Positions 1 to 9,026 of a DNA stretch of 13,668 nucleotides are shown in pieces. The stretch is from Candidatus Methanophagales archaeon (GTDB lineage Archaea; Halobacteriota; Syntropharchaeia; Alkanophagales; Methanospirareceae): contig JACGMN010000082.1 of NCBI GenBank assembly GCA_014061035.1, positions 1 to 13,668 on the forward strand, written 5' to 3'. The translations under genes were made by a program, and so were the position numbers. The notes beneath the pieces are model-generated. The model searched no databases and was not told the origin of the DNA. It saw nothing but the letters and a program-made list of their open reading frames with translations. Every line of letters begins with the position of its first letter. The first letter of the stretch is position 1.

Positions 1-45
1 CTCTCGCTGCCGCATCTGCCATTCTTCCAATTCTGGCTTGACCAT
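1..45 (-). CDS. 5' end of an unknown minus-strand gene (partial)
   Basis: An ATG at 45-43 on the minus strand opens a frame that stays open to the window edge and encodes about 15 residues (MVKPELEEWQMRQRE). An AT-rich stretch just upstream (46-66) could hold a promoter. Fifteen residues are too few to recognise a family, and the frame could be chance. It would be confirmed only by the sequence to the left. Confidence 0.25.
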   Translation of the reverse strand, partial: MVKPELEEWQMRQRE

Positions 46-88
46 AAATATAATAAAAAATTCGAATTGAAAAACTGCAGGGGTTCCG

Positions 89-113
89 GGTTCACGGTTC
101 ACGGTTCACGGTT
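89..113. repeat. GGTTCAC x3 short tandem repeat
   Basis: Three perfect 7-bp units (GGTTCAC at 89-95, 96-102, 103-109) are followed by a partial GGTT. The tract is the reverse complement of AACCGTGAACC at 178-188, so the two could pair around a loop of about 65 nt. It lies in non-coding DNA between the left-edge gene and the nuclease gene. Confidence 0.85.
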
Positions 114-142
114 AGACCGGTGAAAATTAAACGGTTCAAAGA

Positions 143-228
143 TATATCTCAAGAAATATGGAGAGCGCAAGCTTGACAACCGTGAACCTTGAACCTTGAA
201 CCTGGCAACCTGGCAACCTAAGTAGTTA
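143..228 (-). repeat. Dispersed 3'-flanking element, copy A (expanded)
   Basis: Read on the minus strand it begins TAACTACTTAGGTTGCCAGG, continues with short units and ends with a block reading CAAGCTTGCGCTCTCCATAT. It starts 8 bp after the stop codon of the nuclease-like gene. Copy B at 12156-12217 shares both ends and the central CACGGTTG. Copy A is longer because it holds extra internal units: GAACCTT at 184-190 and 191-197 plus GAACCT, then GGCAACCT at 204-211 and 212-219 (plus-strand sense). Both copies lie directly 3' of a gene in the same orientation relative to it. Its function is unknown: a 3'-UTR/terminator element or a small repeat family are both possible. Confidence 0.75.
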
Positions 229-236
229 TCTTTAAA

Positions 237-554
237 TTATATCTCCTTCTGCATTGCATCTTCAAACTCGCTCGAATACCTGATGTTTGGATAGATGATG
301 AAGACGCTGGCATATCCTTCTCTAACCACTTCTAAGTTGACAAATGTATCATTGACATAAATATATCTCAGCAGTCTGCCAAACCGATCTTTATCCTCTA
401 CATCTTTCTCCAGTGTAACATACCTCCCCTCAATTAGGTCTTTAAGTCTTCTTGTCGCTGCTTCGGAATCTGGCTGCCCCTTTTCTGGTGCATCAATCCC
501 TATCAATCTGACTCTTTCACCATCTCGCAATACTACTGTGTCACCATCTATCAC
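237..554 (-). CDS. Thermonuclease (SNase)-like protein, 5' end disrupted
   Basis: The 105-residue frame carries the staphylococcal nuclease core. VIDGDTVVL is at the start, then VRLIGIDAPE (the Arg and Asp/Glu of the Ca-dependent active site), then DRFGRLLRYIY (the second catalytic Arg). Family members cleave DNA and RNA and are usually secreted or membrane-anchored. The GTG used as start is inside the conserved strand: in the same frame YRVIDGDT continues upstream only to a TAA at 581-579, so the real N-terminus is missing. The C-terminus also ends early, shortly after the last core helix begins (FEDAMQKEI), where relatives normally have another 15-20 residues. Most likely this is a frame-damaged gene or a sequence error. 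The domain call is firm; whether the product is active is doubtful. Confidence 0.75.
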   Translation of the reverse strand: MIDGDTVVLRDGERVRLIGIDAPEKGQPDSEAATRRLKDLIEGRYVTLEKDVEDKDRFGRLLRYIYVNDTFVNLEVVREGYASVFIIYPNIRYSSEFEDAMQKEI

Positions 555-697
555 CCGGTATACAAATGCAGAGGCTGTTTATAGCGGTGGATCCGGAGTA
601 GGTGCCCGGCTGCAGAACTTCTCCTATGCATCCAGCAGAGATCACTACCACTACGATCGCTATGCGGATATCAAACCAGTGATGCTGATATTTTCAT
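555..697 (-). pseudogene. Out-of-frame lipoprotein signal peptide of the SNase gene
   Basis: On the minus strand, just upstream of the nuclease core but in another frame, the codons from 672 read DIRIAIVVVVISAGCIGEVL. This is a hydrophobic stretch ending in a lipobox-like ISAGC, exactly what the N-terminus of a surface-anchored nuclease should look like. An ATG at 697-695 in a third frame gives MKISASLV before a stop at the junction. Two frame changes (near 672 and between about 600 and 575) would join MKIS..., the lipobox and the YRVIDGDT core. I infer a degraded secreted nuclease gene. Signal-like composition can arise by chance, so confidence is moderate. Confidence 0.55.
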
Positions 698-716
698 TGT
701 AAATTGGGTATTAAAA

Positions 717-2012
717 TCATGTCCCGTACATCATATAAAAACCCATAAAATCAGACAATATCGGCATCAAATCAGTACCCTTTATCCTGCCTAATCCGCC
801 ATAAGCGACAGAAAACTCATCGAATTTCTTTACATTGTCTTTCCTGACCCCATCGCCTTTTATAACCAGCGGAACAGGATCGCTGCTATGCCGTTTCAGT
901 GATACTGGCGTGCTGTGGTCACCAGTAACTGCGATATAGGCGTCAGCATCTTTTAACCGTGCCACGAGCTCTTTATCTATCCGCGAAATGATATTCTTCT
1001 TTCCCTCGAAGTCGCCATCATGTCCATAGTTATCGCTATCCTTCACATGAACAAAGACGAAATCATGCTCTTTCAACGCCTGTAAAGCGGCTTCTGCCTT
1101 ATTCTGTAAGTCTGTATCTGTATCGAGCATCTCTCCCGCATATCTGTGAGCGAGCACGTCCATACCAAGATATTTTGCAACGCCACTATAAAGAGAAACT
1201 CCTGCAATACAGGCAGCGCTAAATCCGAATCGTTCTTTTACTGGAATTACTCTCTTAAAACTACCCGCACCTCTGAGTAGAACAATGTTCGCAGGCAGTT
1301 CTCCCTTTTCCCTCCTCGCTGCATTTACCGGATGCTCATCAAGTAGCTCATAACTCATCTTGATAAATCTATTTACGATACTCGCAGTCTTCCGCGCACC
1401 CTCACCATCACTCCCTCCCTCACCATCAACTGCAGCTTCATTAAGGGGTTCACATTTTTGAATAACGCCACCCGCTTCATGCGTGTCCACATCTGAGACG
1501 TATCTTGAGAGAGTTCCGCCGTTGCTCCGCATTACAACTGCACATCGATGATCAGTAGTATTCTCAAGAAGAATCTTAACACCGTCTATTTCAAGCCCGT
1601 TCAGTACTTCTGCCAGTTCTTTACTCCCTTTTCTGCCCGCTCTTCGGTCTTTTATCCGCATATTCGCATCTACGGTAGCGAAATTCGCGCGGAATGCAAC
1701 ATCCCCCTTCTGCAATTCCATATCGGCACCGAGCGCTTCAAAGACGCCTCTACCAGGATAATACCTGTAAGGGTCGTACCCAAAAAGTGAAAGATGAGCT
1801 GTATCGCTTCCTGGCACGATTCCCGGTGAAATTATATCGATCAACCCGTTTATTCCAGCTTCACTGATTGCGTCCAAATTGGGTGTATAAGCAGCCTGCA
1901 ACGGAGTCTTTCCGTCTGCTGGTTGATAGGGGCGGTCTCCAAGACCATCACAGACCAATAAAATTACCTTATTTTTATAAGAGCTCAAGTTTGACTTTAT
2001 AGCTATTCTCAT
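717..2012 (-). CDS. apgM: 2,3-bisphosphoglycerate-independent phosphoglycerate mutase, archaeal type
   Basis: Interconverts 3-phosphoglycerate and 2-phosphoglycerate in glycolysis/gluconeogenesis in the cytoplasm, using two metal ions and a serine that carries phosphate. The 431-residue protein belongs to the alkaline phosphatase superfamily. VILLVCDGLGDRP (about residues 16-28) holds the first metal aspartate. VPGSDTAHLSLFGYDP (66-81) holds the nucleophilic Ser69. HVKDSDNYGHDGD and VTGDHSTP (near 362-369) hold the remaining ligands. An acidic, glycine-rich stretch (GEGGSDGEGARK, near 197-208) looks like a surface insertion. The ATG at 2012 is preferred over a TTG one codon earlier. It is transcribed divergently from the nitrogenase block, with a 58-bp shared upstream region. 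The gene is intact, unlike several neighbours. Confidence 0.95.
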   Translation of the reverse strand: MRIAIKSNLSSYKNKVILLVCDGLGDRPYQPADGKTPLQAAYTPNLDAISEAGINGLIDIISPGIVPGSDTAHLSLFGYDPYRYYPGRGVFEALGADMELQKGDVAFRANFATVDANMRIKDRRAGRKGSKELAEVLNGLEIDGVKILLENTTDHRCAVVMRSNGGTLSRYVSDVDTHEAGGVIQKCEPLNEAAVDGEGGSDGEGARKTASIVNRFIKMSYELLDEHPVNAARREKGELPANIVLLRGAGSFKRVIPVKERFGFSAACIAGVSLYSGVAKYLGMDVLAHRYAGEMLDTDTDLQNKAEAALQALKEHDFVFVHVKDSDNYGHDGDFEGKKNIISRIDKELVARLKDADAYIAVTGDHSTPVSLKRHSSDPVPLVIKGDGVRKDNVKKFDEFSVAYGGLGRIKGTDLMPILSDFMGFYMMYGT

Positions 2013-2070
2013 CAATTAATTATTTGTTAACCTGCTACAAGATATAATACTACAAGATATAATATAATCG
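2013..2070. promoter_or_regulatory. Divergent promoter region apgM / draG-nif
   Basis: This 58-bp AT-rich gap separates two divergent genes. It contains GATATAAT (2041-2048) and a second copy 15 bp later (2056-2063), both TATA-box-like. The first copy lies 23-30 bp before the GTG at 2071, the spacing expected for a leaderless archaeal transcript; no ribosome-binding site precedes that GTG. On the minus strand TTATATTATATC could serve apgM. No GGAA-N6-TTCC (NrpR-type nitrogen operator) is present. The assignment rests on composition and spacing only. Confidence 0.45.
2035..2064. repeat. 15-bp perfect tandem duplication in the divergent promoter
   Basis: CTACAAGATATAATA occurs at 2035-2049 and again, without any mismatch or gap, at 2050-2064. 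The duplication copies the TATA-like motif and changes the distance between the two divergent start sites. Confidence 0.95.
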
Positions 2071-3958
<1,888 letters not shown>

Positions 3959-3960
3959 GA

Positions 3961-4278
3961 ATGAAGATGATAAGGGCGATTATAAGGCCGGAGAAGGTAG
4001 AGGACGTAGCAAATGCGCTGGATACGCAAGGCTTCCCGGCATTGACAAAGATCGAGGTGTTTGATCGTGGAAAGCAGAGGGGGCTTCAGGTTGGGTCCAT
4101 CACCTACAGTGAACTCCCAAAAACGATGCTCTTGATTGTTGTGGATGACCCTGACATTGAACAGGTGATAGAGACAATCCAGCACAGTGCAAGGACTGGA
4201 AACATTGGGGACGGCAAGATATTCGTGACCGATGTGATAGAGACATACACAATACGGACTGGAGAGTGGATAGTATGA
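3961..4278 (+). CDS. nifI1: PII-like nitrogen regulator NifI1
   Basis: The 105-residue PII-superfamily protein, with its partner NifI2, binds NifDK and shuts off nitrogenase when ammonium rises, relieved by 2-oxoglutarate. It has the PII ferredoxin-like fold sequence MIRAIIRPEKVEDV at the N-terminus, a T-loop with GKQRGLQVG and an unusual SITYSELPKT tail, and the C-terminal PII signature RTGNIGDGKIFV. The position between nifH and nifD is diagnostic of the methanogen and clostridial type of nif cluster. The ATG at 3961 lies two bases after the nifH stop, so the two are surely co-transcribed. Intact. Confidence 0.95.
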   Translation: MKMIRAIIRPEKVEDVANALDTQGFPALTKIEVFDRGKQRGLQVGSITYSELPKTMLLIVVDDPDIEQVIETIQHSARTGNIGDGKIFVTDVIETYTIRTGEWIV

Positions 4279-4637
4279 GAGAAGTCATCGCCATCATTCG
4301 CATGAACAAGATGGAGCGCACAAAGGATATGCTTGCATCTTCAGGCTATCCGTCGATTACGGTTAACAAGGTCTGCGGCAGGGGAAAGCAGAGAGGTCTG
4401 GAACTCTTTGCGGCATCTGAATTTTGCTCAGAAGAAGTAAAAGCGAGAAGAATGATATATATCCCAAAGCTGATGATCTCATTGATGGTAGAAGATCATG
4501 CTGTCAGTGAGGTCGTTGACCTTATCACTGGCGTGAACCGGACCGGTGAAATCGGGGACGGTAGAATATTTATCTCGGGGGTTGAGGATGCTGTACGAAT
4601 CAGAACCGGAGAGCGAGGGGATTATGCAATCGACTGA
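4275..4637 (+). CDS. nifI2: PII-like nitrogen regulator NifI2
   Basis: The 120-residue PII-like partner of NifI1. MREVIAIIRMNKMERTK starts the fold, GRGKQRGLELFA forms the T-loop base, and NRTGEIGDGRIFISG is the C-terminal PII signature. The ATG at 4275 overlaps the nifI1 stop as ATGA, with GGAGAG eight bases upstream; this is preferred over the GTG at 4266. The C-terminus overlaps nifD by 14 bases. NifI2 of other archaea senses 2-oxoglutarate and ATP and forms a hetero-complex with NifI1 that blocks the NifH docking face of NifDK. The gene is intact although its target nifD is not. Confidence 0.95.
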   Translation: MREVIAIIRMNKMERTKDMLASSGYPSITVNKVCGRGKQRGLELFAASEFCSEEVKARRMIYIPKLMISLMVEDHAVSEVVDLITGVNRTGEIGDGRIFISGVEDAVRIRTGERGDYAID

Positions 4638-6261
4638 TACAGATAGAAAGACCACGCTTACGGTCGGAAACAGCATTAATGCTGTGGCAGAGCTGCTTGA
4701 ACGCTTTCCAGCGCGGTCCGGAAAAGATCGAAAGAAGCACATCCTTGTCAAAGATTCTTGCATCCCGCATCAGCGAATCGCAGCAGACGAGCGGACAGTC
4801 CCAGGGGTCCTATCGGAGCGAGGATGCGCTTTTGCCGGTACGAAAGGCGTTGTCATCGGACTTGTAAAGGATATTCTCGGAATAACACACGGTCCCATCG
4901 GGTGCGCATACTACACCTGGCTCATGCGGCGGAACCTTGCAGAGGCTGAGGACGGTGGGGACAACTTCATACAGTATACGCTCTCCATACGCTCTCCACA
5001 GATATGCAGGAAACAGACATCATATTCGGGGCTGAGAAGAAGCTTGCAAAGGCAATACGGGAGGCTTACCAGATATTCAAGCCAGGATGTATCGCAGTAT
5101 ACGCAACCTGTCCGGTAGGGCTTATCGGTGACGATATCGAAGCGGTCTGCAAGAACGCGGCAGAGGAACTCGGAATAAAGGTAATTCCAACACGATGCGA
5201 AGGCTATCGCGGCGTGAGCCAGTCTGCAGGGCATCATATTGCGTCCAATGCCCTGATGGAGCACCTTCTCGGAACCGGTGAGCTTGAGGACCCGGGACCG
5301 TTTGACATCAATGTAATGGGCGAATACAACATCGGCGGCGACTTCTGGATGATCAGGGAGCTTCTGGAGCAAATTGGATACCGTGTCATAAGCTCGTTCA
5401 CCGGGGACAGCTCGTTTCACAGATTTGCGAGAGCACACAGAGCAGAGCTCAGTATCATGCCCTGTCATCGCTCAATAAACTACACGAACCGTATGATGGA
5501 GGATAAATTCGGCATCCCGTGGCTTAAAGTTAATTACATCGGAATAAATGACCTTTTAAAGTCGTTGAGGGATATGGCTGCGTTCTTTGACGATCCGGAG
5601 CTCACGAGAAGAACAGAGGAAGTGATAGCAGAGGAGATGCAGAGGGTAATGCCGGAGATCGAAAAGTACAGAAAAAAAATTGTTGGGAAAACGCGTAATC
5701 CTCTTCGCTGGAGGCTCCAGAACGCGGCACTTCAAGAATTTATTCGAAGATATTGGAATGGTCGTTGTAGTCGCAGGATACGAGTTCGCGCATAGGGATG
5801 ACTATGAGGGAAGAGGCATTCTCGACGAGATCGTTCAGACGGCGAGAAGCAAGATACTGGAGGACGTGCACTATGAGAGAGACCCTGAAATCCCGCTGCT
5901 TTATGACGATGAGACAATACAGCAGAAGAAGCAGCAGATCCCTAATCTTATGGATTTTGATGGTATCATCATTTACATGGAGGATGGAACGATCGTAGTG
6001 GACGATTACAACCACATCGAGAGCGAATATCTTTCAAAAAAGCTTAATGTTGACCTGTTCTGCTCTGGTATCAAGGACAAATATGTATTCCAGAAGAAGG
6101 GAATACCGTCCCGGCAGATGCACTCGTTTGACTATAGCGGTCCTTATACAGGATTCCAGGGAGCAGTGAACTTTGCACGTGATATTGAGATGGCAATCAA
6201 CAGTCAGACATGGAAGTTCATCAGATCGCCGTGGAGGAAAAAAGCAAAGCATGACGCTTGA
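4624..6261 (+). pseudogene. nifD: Nitrogenase MoFe protein alpha chain, split by two frameshifts
   Basis: Three consecutive frames encode one NifD. The N-terminal part runs 4624-4986 and then drifts to a stop at 5118. The middle part is open from the ATG at 5004 to a stop at 5795. The C-terminal part is open from about 5680 to 6261. The first break is an 11-bp tandem duplication (4976-4997). The second is one surplus base at or near an A8 run (5672-5679). Removing the 12 bases gives about 541 residues, including the roughly 50-residue insertion usual in anaerobe NifD. P-cluster cysteines are in RGCAFAGTKGVV, HGPIGCAYY and ATCPVGLIGDD. The FeMo-co cysteine is in MPCHRSINY and the cofactor histidine in QMHSFDYSGPY. 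The Gln and His of RGVSQSAGHH are kept. With no VnfG/AnfG gene between D and K, this is the molybdenum type. As written no full-length alpha chain can be made. Confidence 0.93.
4976..4997. repeat. 11-bp tandem duplication breaking nifD
   Basis: ATACGCTCTCC at 4976-4986 is repeated exactly at 4987-4997. With one copy the codons read QYTLSTDMQETDIIFG, the normal NifD sequence at this place. With two copies the frame moves from 1 to 3 and ends at a stop at 5118. Confidence 0.97.
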
Positions 6262-7612
6262 TTACACCACAGCGGATGACGTTAAAAGGAGTACGCTGGC
6301 AATCAACCCTGCAAAGACCTGCCAGCCCATTGGTGCGATAATTGCTTCAAAGGGGATACACAACTGCATTCCGCTTACGCATGGTTCACAGGGCTGTTCA
6401 GCATATCTGAGGATGGTTCTATCGAGACATTATCGGGAGCCGTCTATTGCAGTAACAAGCGCGTTTACAGAGGATTCTGTTATATTCGGCGGTTTATCGA
6501 ATCTGAAAGAGGCAATCGAGAACATTACAAAACTGTGCATGTCAGAAGTGATCGCTATCAGTACGACATGCTCTTCAGAGACAATCGGAGATGATATTCC
6601 AACCTTTATGGAAGAGATACGAATGGAAGGACTGATTGACCCGGGAATTAAAGTTGTAATCGCATCAACGCCCAGTTACGTTGGATCGCACGTTACAGGA
6701 TACGACAACATGGTAAAGGCGATAGCAGCGACGTTTCCAAAAAAGCGTGAACCTAATGGGAAATTGAACGTCATACCAGGATTTGCAGAGCCAGGCGATA
6801 TAAGAGAGATAAAGCGCATACTCGCGACGTTGGGCGTGAAAGCAATTGTATTCCCAGATACCACAGACGTATTCGATGCACCGCTCACCCCTGAGTCAGG
6901 AGAACTTTATCCGCCAGGGGGCACGAGGGTCAATGACCTGGAAGATTTAGCAAACTCTAATGGCACAATCGCTCTCGGAAGCATCGCTGGAGGCTTAGCA
7001 GCTTTGCTCTTACAGGATAAATTTGAAATCCCTGCAGTTATCGGCCCTACGCCAATTGGAATAGAAAATACGGACCGATTTGTGATGAACGTTAGCGAGC
7101 TTGCAGGCGTTGCAATTCCGAAGGAACTCGAGGATGAACGTGGACGGCTGGTTGACATGATGACAGATGCGCATCCGCATTTTCACGGTAAAAGAGTTGC
7201 AGTATTCGGTGATCCTGATATAGTAAGCGGTGCTGTCAGCATGCTCGTTGGTATGGGGATGGAACCAACCATTGCACTGACAGGAACACCGGATAAGCAG
7301 TTTAAGAACGAGATCAAAGGCATCGCCACGGAATGTGATGCAGTTATTGGTGACCTTTTCCTGTTTCATCAGCTTATTAAGTGAGATCCTGTGGACCTTC
7401 TCATCGGGAATTCCTTTGGGAAATATATCGCAAGAGCAGAGGATATTCCTATTTTAAGGATGGGATTCCCGATAATGGACCGGGCGAACCTGCACTACTT
7501 TCCTATCATGGGCTATGCCGGGGCAGCGAGACTGGTAGAACAGATCGGGAACATATTGCTCGATAGGAAGGATCGGGACGCTGATGAGGCACACTTCGAG
7601 CTGGTGCTGTAG
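6251..7612 (+). pseudogene. nifK: Nitrogenase MoFe protein beta chain with an internal TGA
   Basis: NifK forms the alpha2-beta2 MoFe protein with NifD and shares the P-cluster. The cysteines are Cys24 (NPAKTCQPIG), Cys49 (HGSQGCSAYLR) and Cys107 (STTCSSETIGDD); the P-cluster serine region TPSYVGSHVTGYDNM is also present. The frame is interrupted by TGA at 7382-7384, after 377 residues, then continues in the same frame as [20 protein letters not shown] to a TAG at 7610-7612. That downstream part is typical NifK C-terminus, so the full gene would encode 453 residues. The lost 75 residues include the MGFPIMDR segment of the subunit core, so the 377-residue product should not fold or assemble normally. 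The ATG at 6251 overlaps the nifD end by 11 bases; GGAGG is at 6233-6237. Confidence 0.93.
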
Positions 7613-7639
7613 GTGGTGAAGATGATCTCGGCACGTAGA

Positions 7640-7669
7640 AACCATGTCTGTATAAACCATGTCTGTATA
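7640..7669. repeat. 15-bp tandem duplication in nifE (in frame)
   Basis: AACCATGTCTGTATA at 7640-7654 is repeated exactly at 7655-7669. It doubles the residues NHVCI without shifting the frame. Confidence 0.97.
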
Positions 7670-7697
7670 AATAGTATAAATAAAATAGTATAAATAA
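7670..7697. repeat. 14-bp tandem duplication in nifE (frameshift)
   Basis: AATAGTATAAATAA at 7670-7683 is repeated exactly at 7684-7697, directly abutting the preceding 15-bp duplication. It creates the TAA at 7691-7693 that ends the authentic nifE frame after 23 codons. Confidence 0.97.
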
Positions 7698-7718
7698 AGC
7701 TAAAGAGATTCCTGAATG

Positions 7719-7737
7719 TAATAAGGTAATAATAAGG
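7719..7737. repeat. 8-bp plus 3-bp duplication in nifE
   Basis: TAATAAGG at 7719-7726 and 7730-7737 is separated by TAA (7727-7729). An 8-bp duplication followed by a 3-bp TAA duplication explains it. Removing the 11 bases restores codons for ECNKATVPG, the expected NifE sequence. Confidence 0.85.
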
Positions 7738-7774
7738 CAACTGTCCCCGGGTAGTTACCCAGCGCTCGTGTGTC

Positions 7775-7790
7775 TATGGCGGTATGGCGG
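7775..7790. repeat. 8-bp tandem duplication in nifE (frameshift)
   Basis: TATGGCGG at 7775-7782 is repeated exactly at 7783-7790. With one copy the codons read [18 protein letters not shown], the normal region around the first cluster cysteine of NifE. Confidence 0.97.
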
Positions 7791-9026
7791 TGCAAGGGTG
7801 GTGCTGATGCCAATCACAGACGCAGTGCACCTTGTCCACGGTCCTGTCGGGTGTGCAGCATATATCTGGGACATACGTGGAAGCCGGAGCTCTAAATCAA
7901 ACCTCTACCGTACCGGGTTCTCTACCAATCTGCAGGAGCGGGAGATTATCTTTGGCGGAGAGGAGAAGCTGTACCACGTCATTATCGAGCTTTACCATTT
8001 ATACCATCCTCCGGTCATATTTGTCTATGCCACCTGTGTGGTTGGGTTAATTGGCGACGACCTCGCTGGCGTCTGCAGAAAGGCAGAAGAGGCAACCGGA
8101 TGCAAATGCCGTGTTATTCCCGTTCAGTCAGAAGGGTTCAGAGGAGTGAAGAAGTCACCAGGTCACAAATTAGCATGTGATGTCCTTCTTGAACACCTCA
8201 TTGGAACAAGAACAGGAAGAGGGGAGACAGATATTTCAACTCCTAACAGCATAAATATTTTGGGCGAATACAATGTTGCCGGGGACGTGTGGAGCATTAC
8301 GCCCCTCTTTGAGGCGATGGGCATACGAGTAGTGAGTGTTATTACAGGTGATTCCACAGTAGATGAGATAGCATCTGCGCACACAGCAGCCCTCAATATC
8401 GTTCAGTGTCAGAAATCTATCAGACACCTTGCCAGAAGAATGGACGAACGATACGGCATACCGTCGATAGACGTAAATTTTTTTGGTATAACGCAGACTG
8501 CAAAAGCTCTGACTGATGTTGCTGAGTTCTTCATGGATAAAAATATGCAAAGGACGGTAGAGGAGATGGTATCGCTTAACGTCAGGCGAATAACGCCGAA
8601 GGTGGAATATTATAAAAAAAGGCTTGCGGGAAAGCGAGCTGCGATATACGTGGGCGGAAGCAAGGCATGGTCGCTGATCGATGCATTTTCTGAACTTGGT
8701 ATGGAGGTGATCCTTACAGGAACCCAGAACGGGCTGCCAGAAGATTACGTAAGGATCAGAGAGCACGTAGCAGAGGGGACAGTGATCATCGATGATGCAA
8801 ACGTCAGGGAACTGGCAGAGCTTCTTGAGGAATACCGACCTGACGTACTTGTGTCCGGTGCAAAGGAGAAGTATTTATCGCTTAAACTCGGCATTCCGTT
8901 CTGTGATTTCAACCACGGTAGGACAACACCTTTTGCCGGATTTGACGGATTCTTGAACTTCGCCCGCGAGATCCACGGGGTCATTTCAAGTCCGGTATGG
9001 GACTTAATTCCGGAAAGGAGAAGATT

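Noticed and set aside
89..219. CRISPR array
   Set aside because: The repeat units are 7-8 bp, adjacent without spacers, and differ between blocks.
5672..5680. Programmed -1 ribosomal frameshift on the A8 run of nifD
   Set aside because: The required change is to skip one base (+1 direction); -1 slippage leads to the wrong frame. The 11-bp duplication upstream would still block the product.
7382..7384. TGA in nifK as selenocysteine or another recoded codon
   Set aside because: The surrounding residues (HQLIK-DPVDLL) are a surface-type linker where relatives have ordinary polar residues, no SECIS-like hairpin is evident after nifK, and the neighbouring genes carry clear loss-of-function lesions.
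4624..7612. Vanadium or iron-only nitrogenase (vnf/anf)
   Set aside because: No delta-subunit gene lies between the alpha and beta genes, and the NifD/NifK motifs, nifI genes and nifEN partners fit the molybdenum type.
8236..8766. 176-residue minus-strand open frame opposite nifE
   Set aside because: It lies entirely opposite the conserved NifE core; the apparent coding potential is a shadow of that gene.
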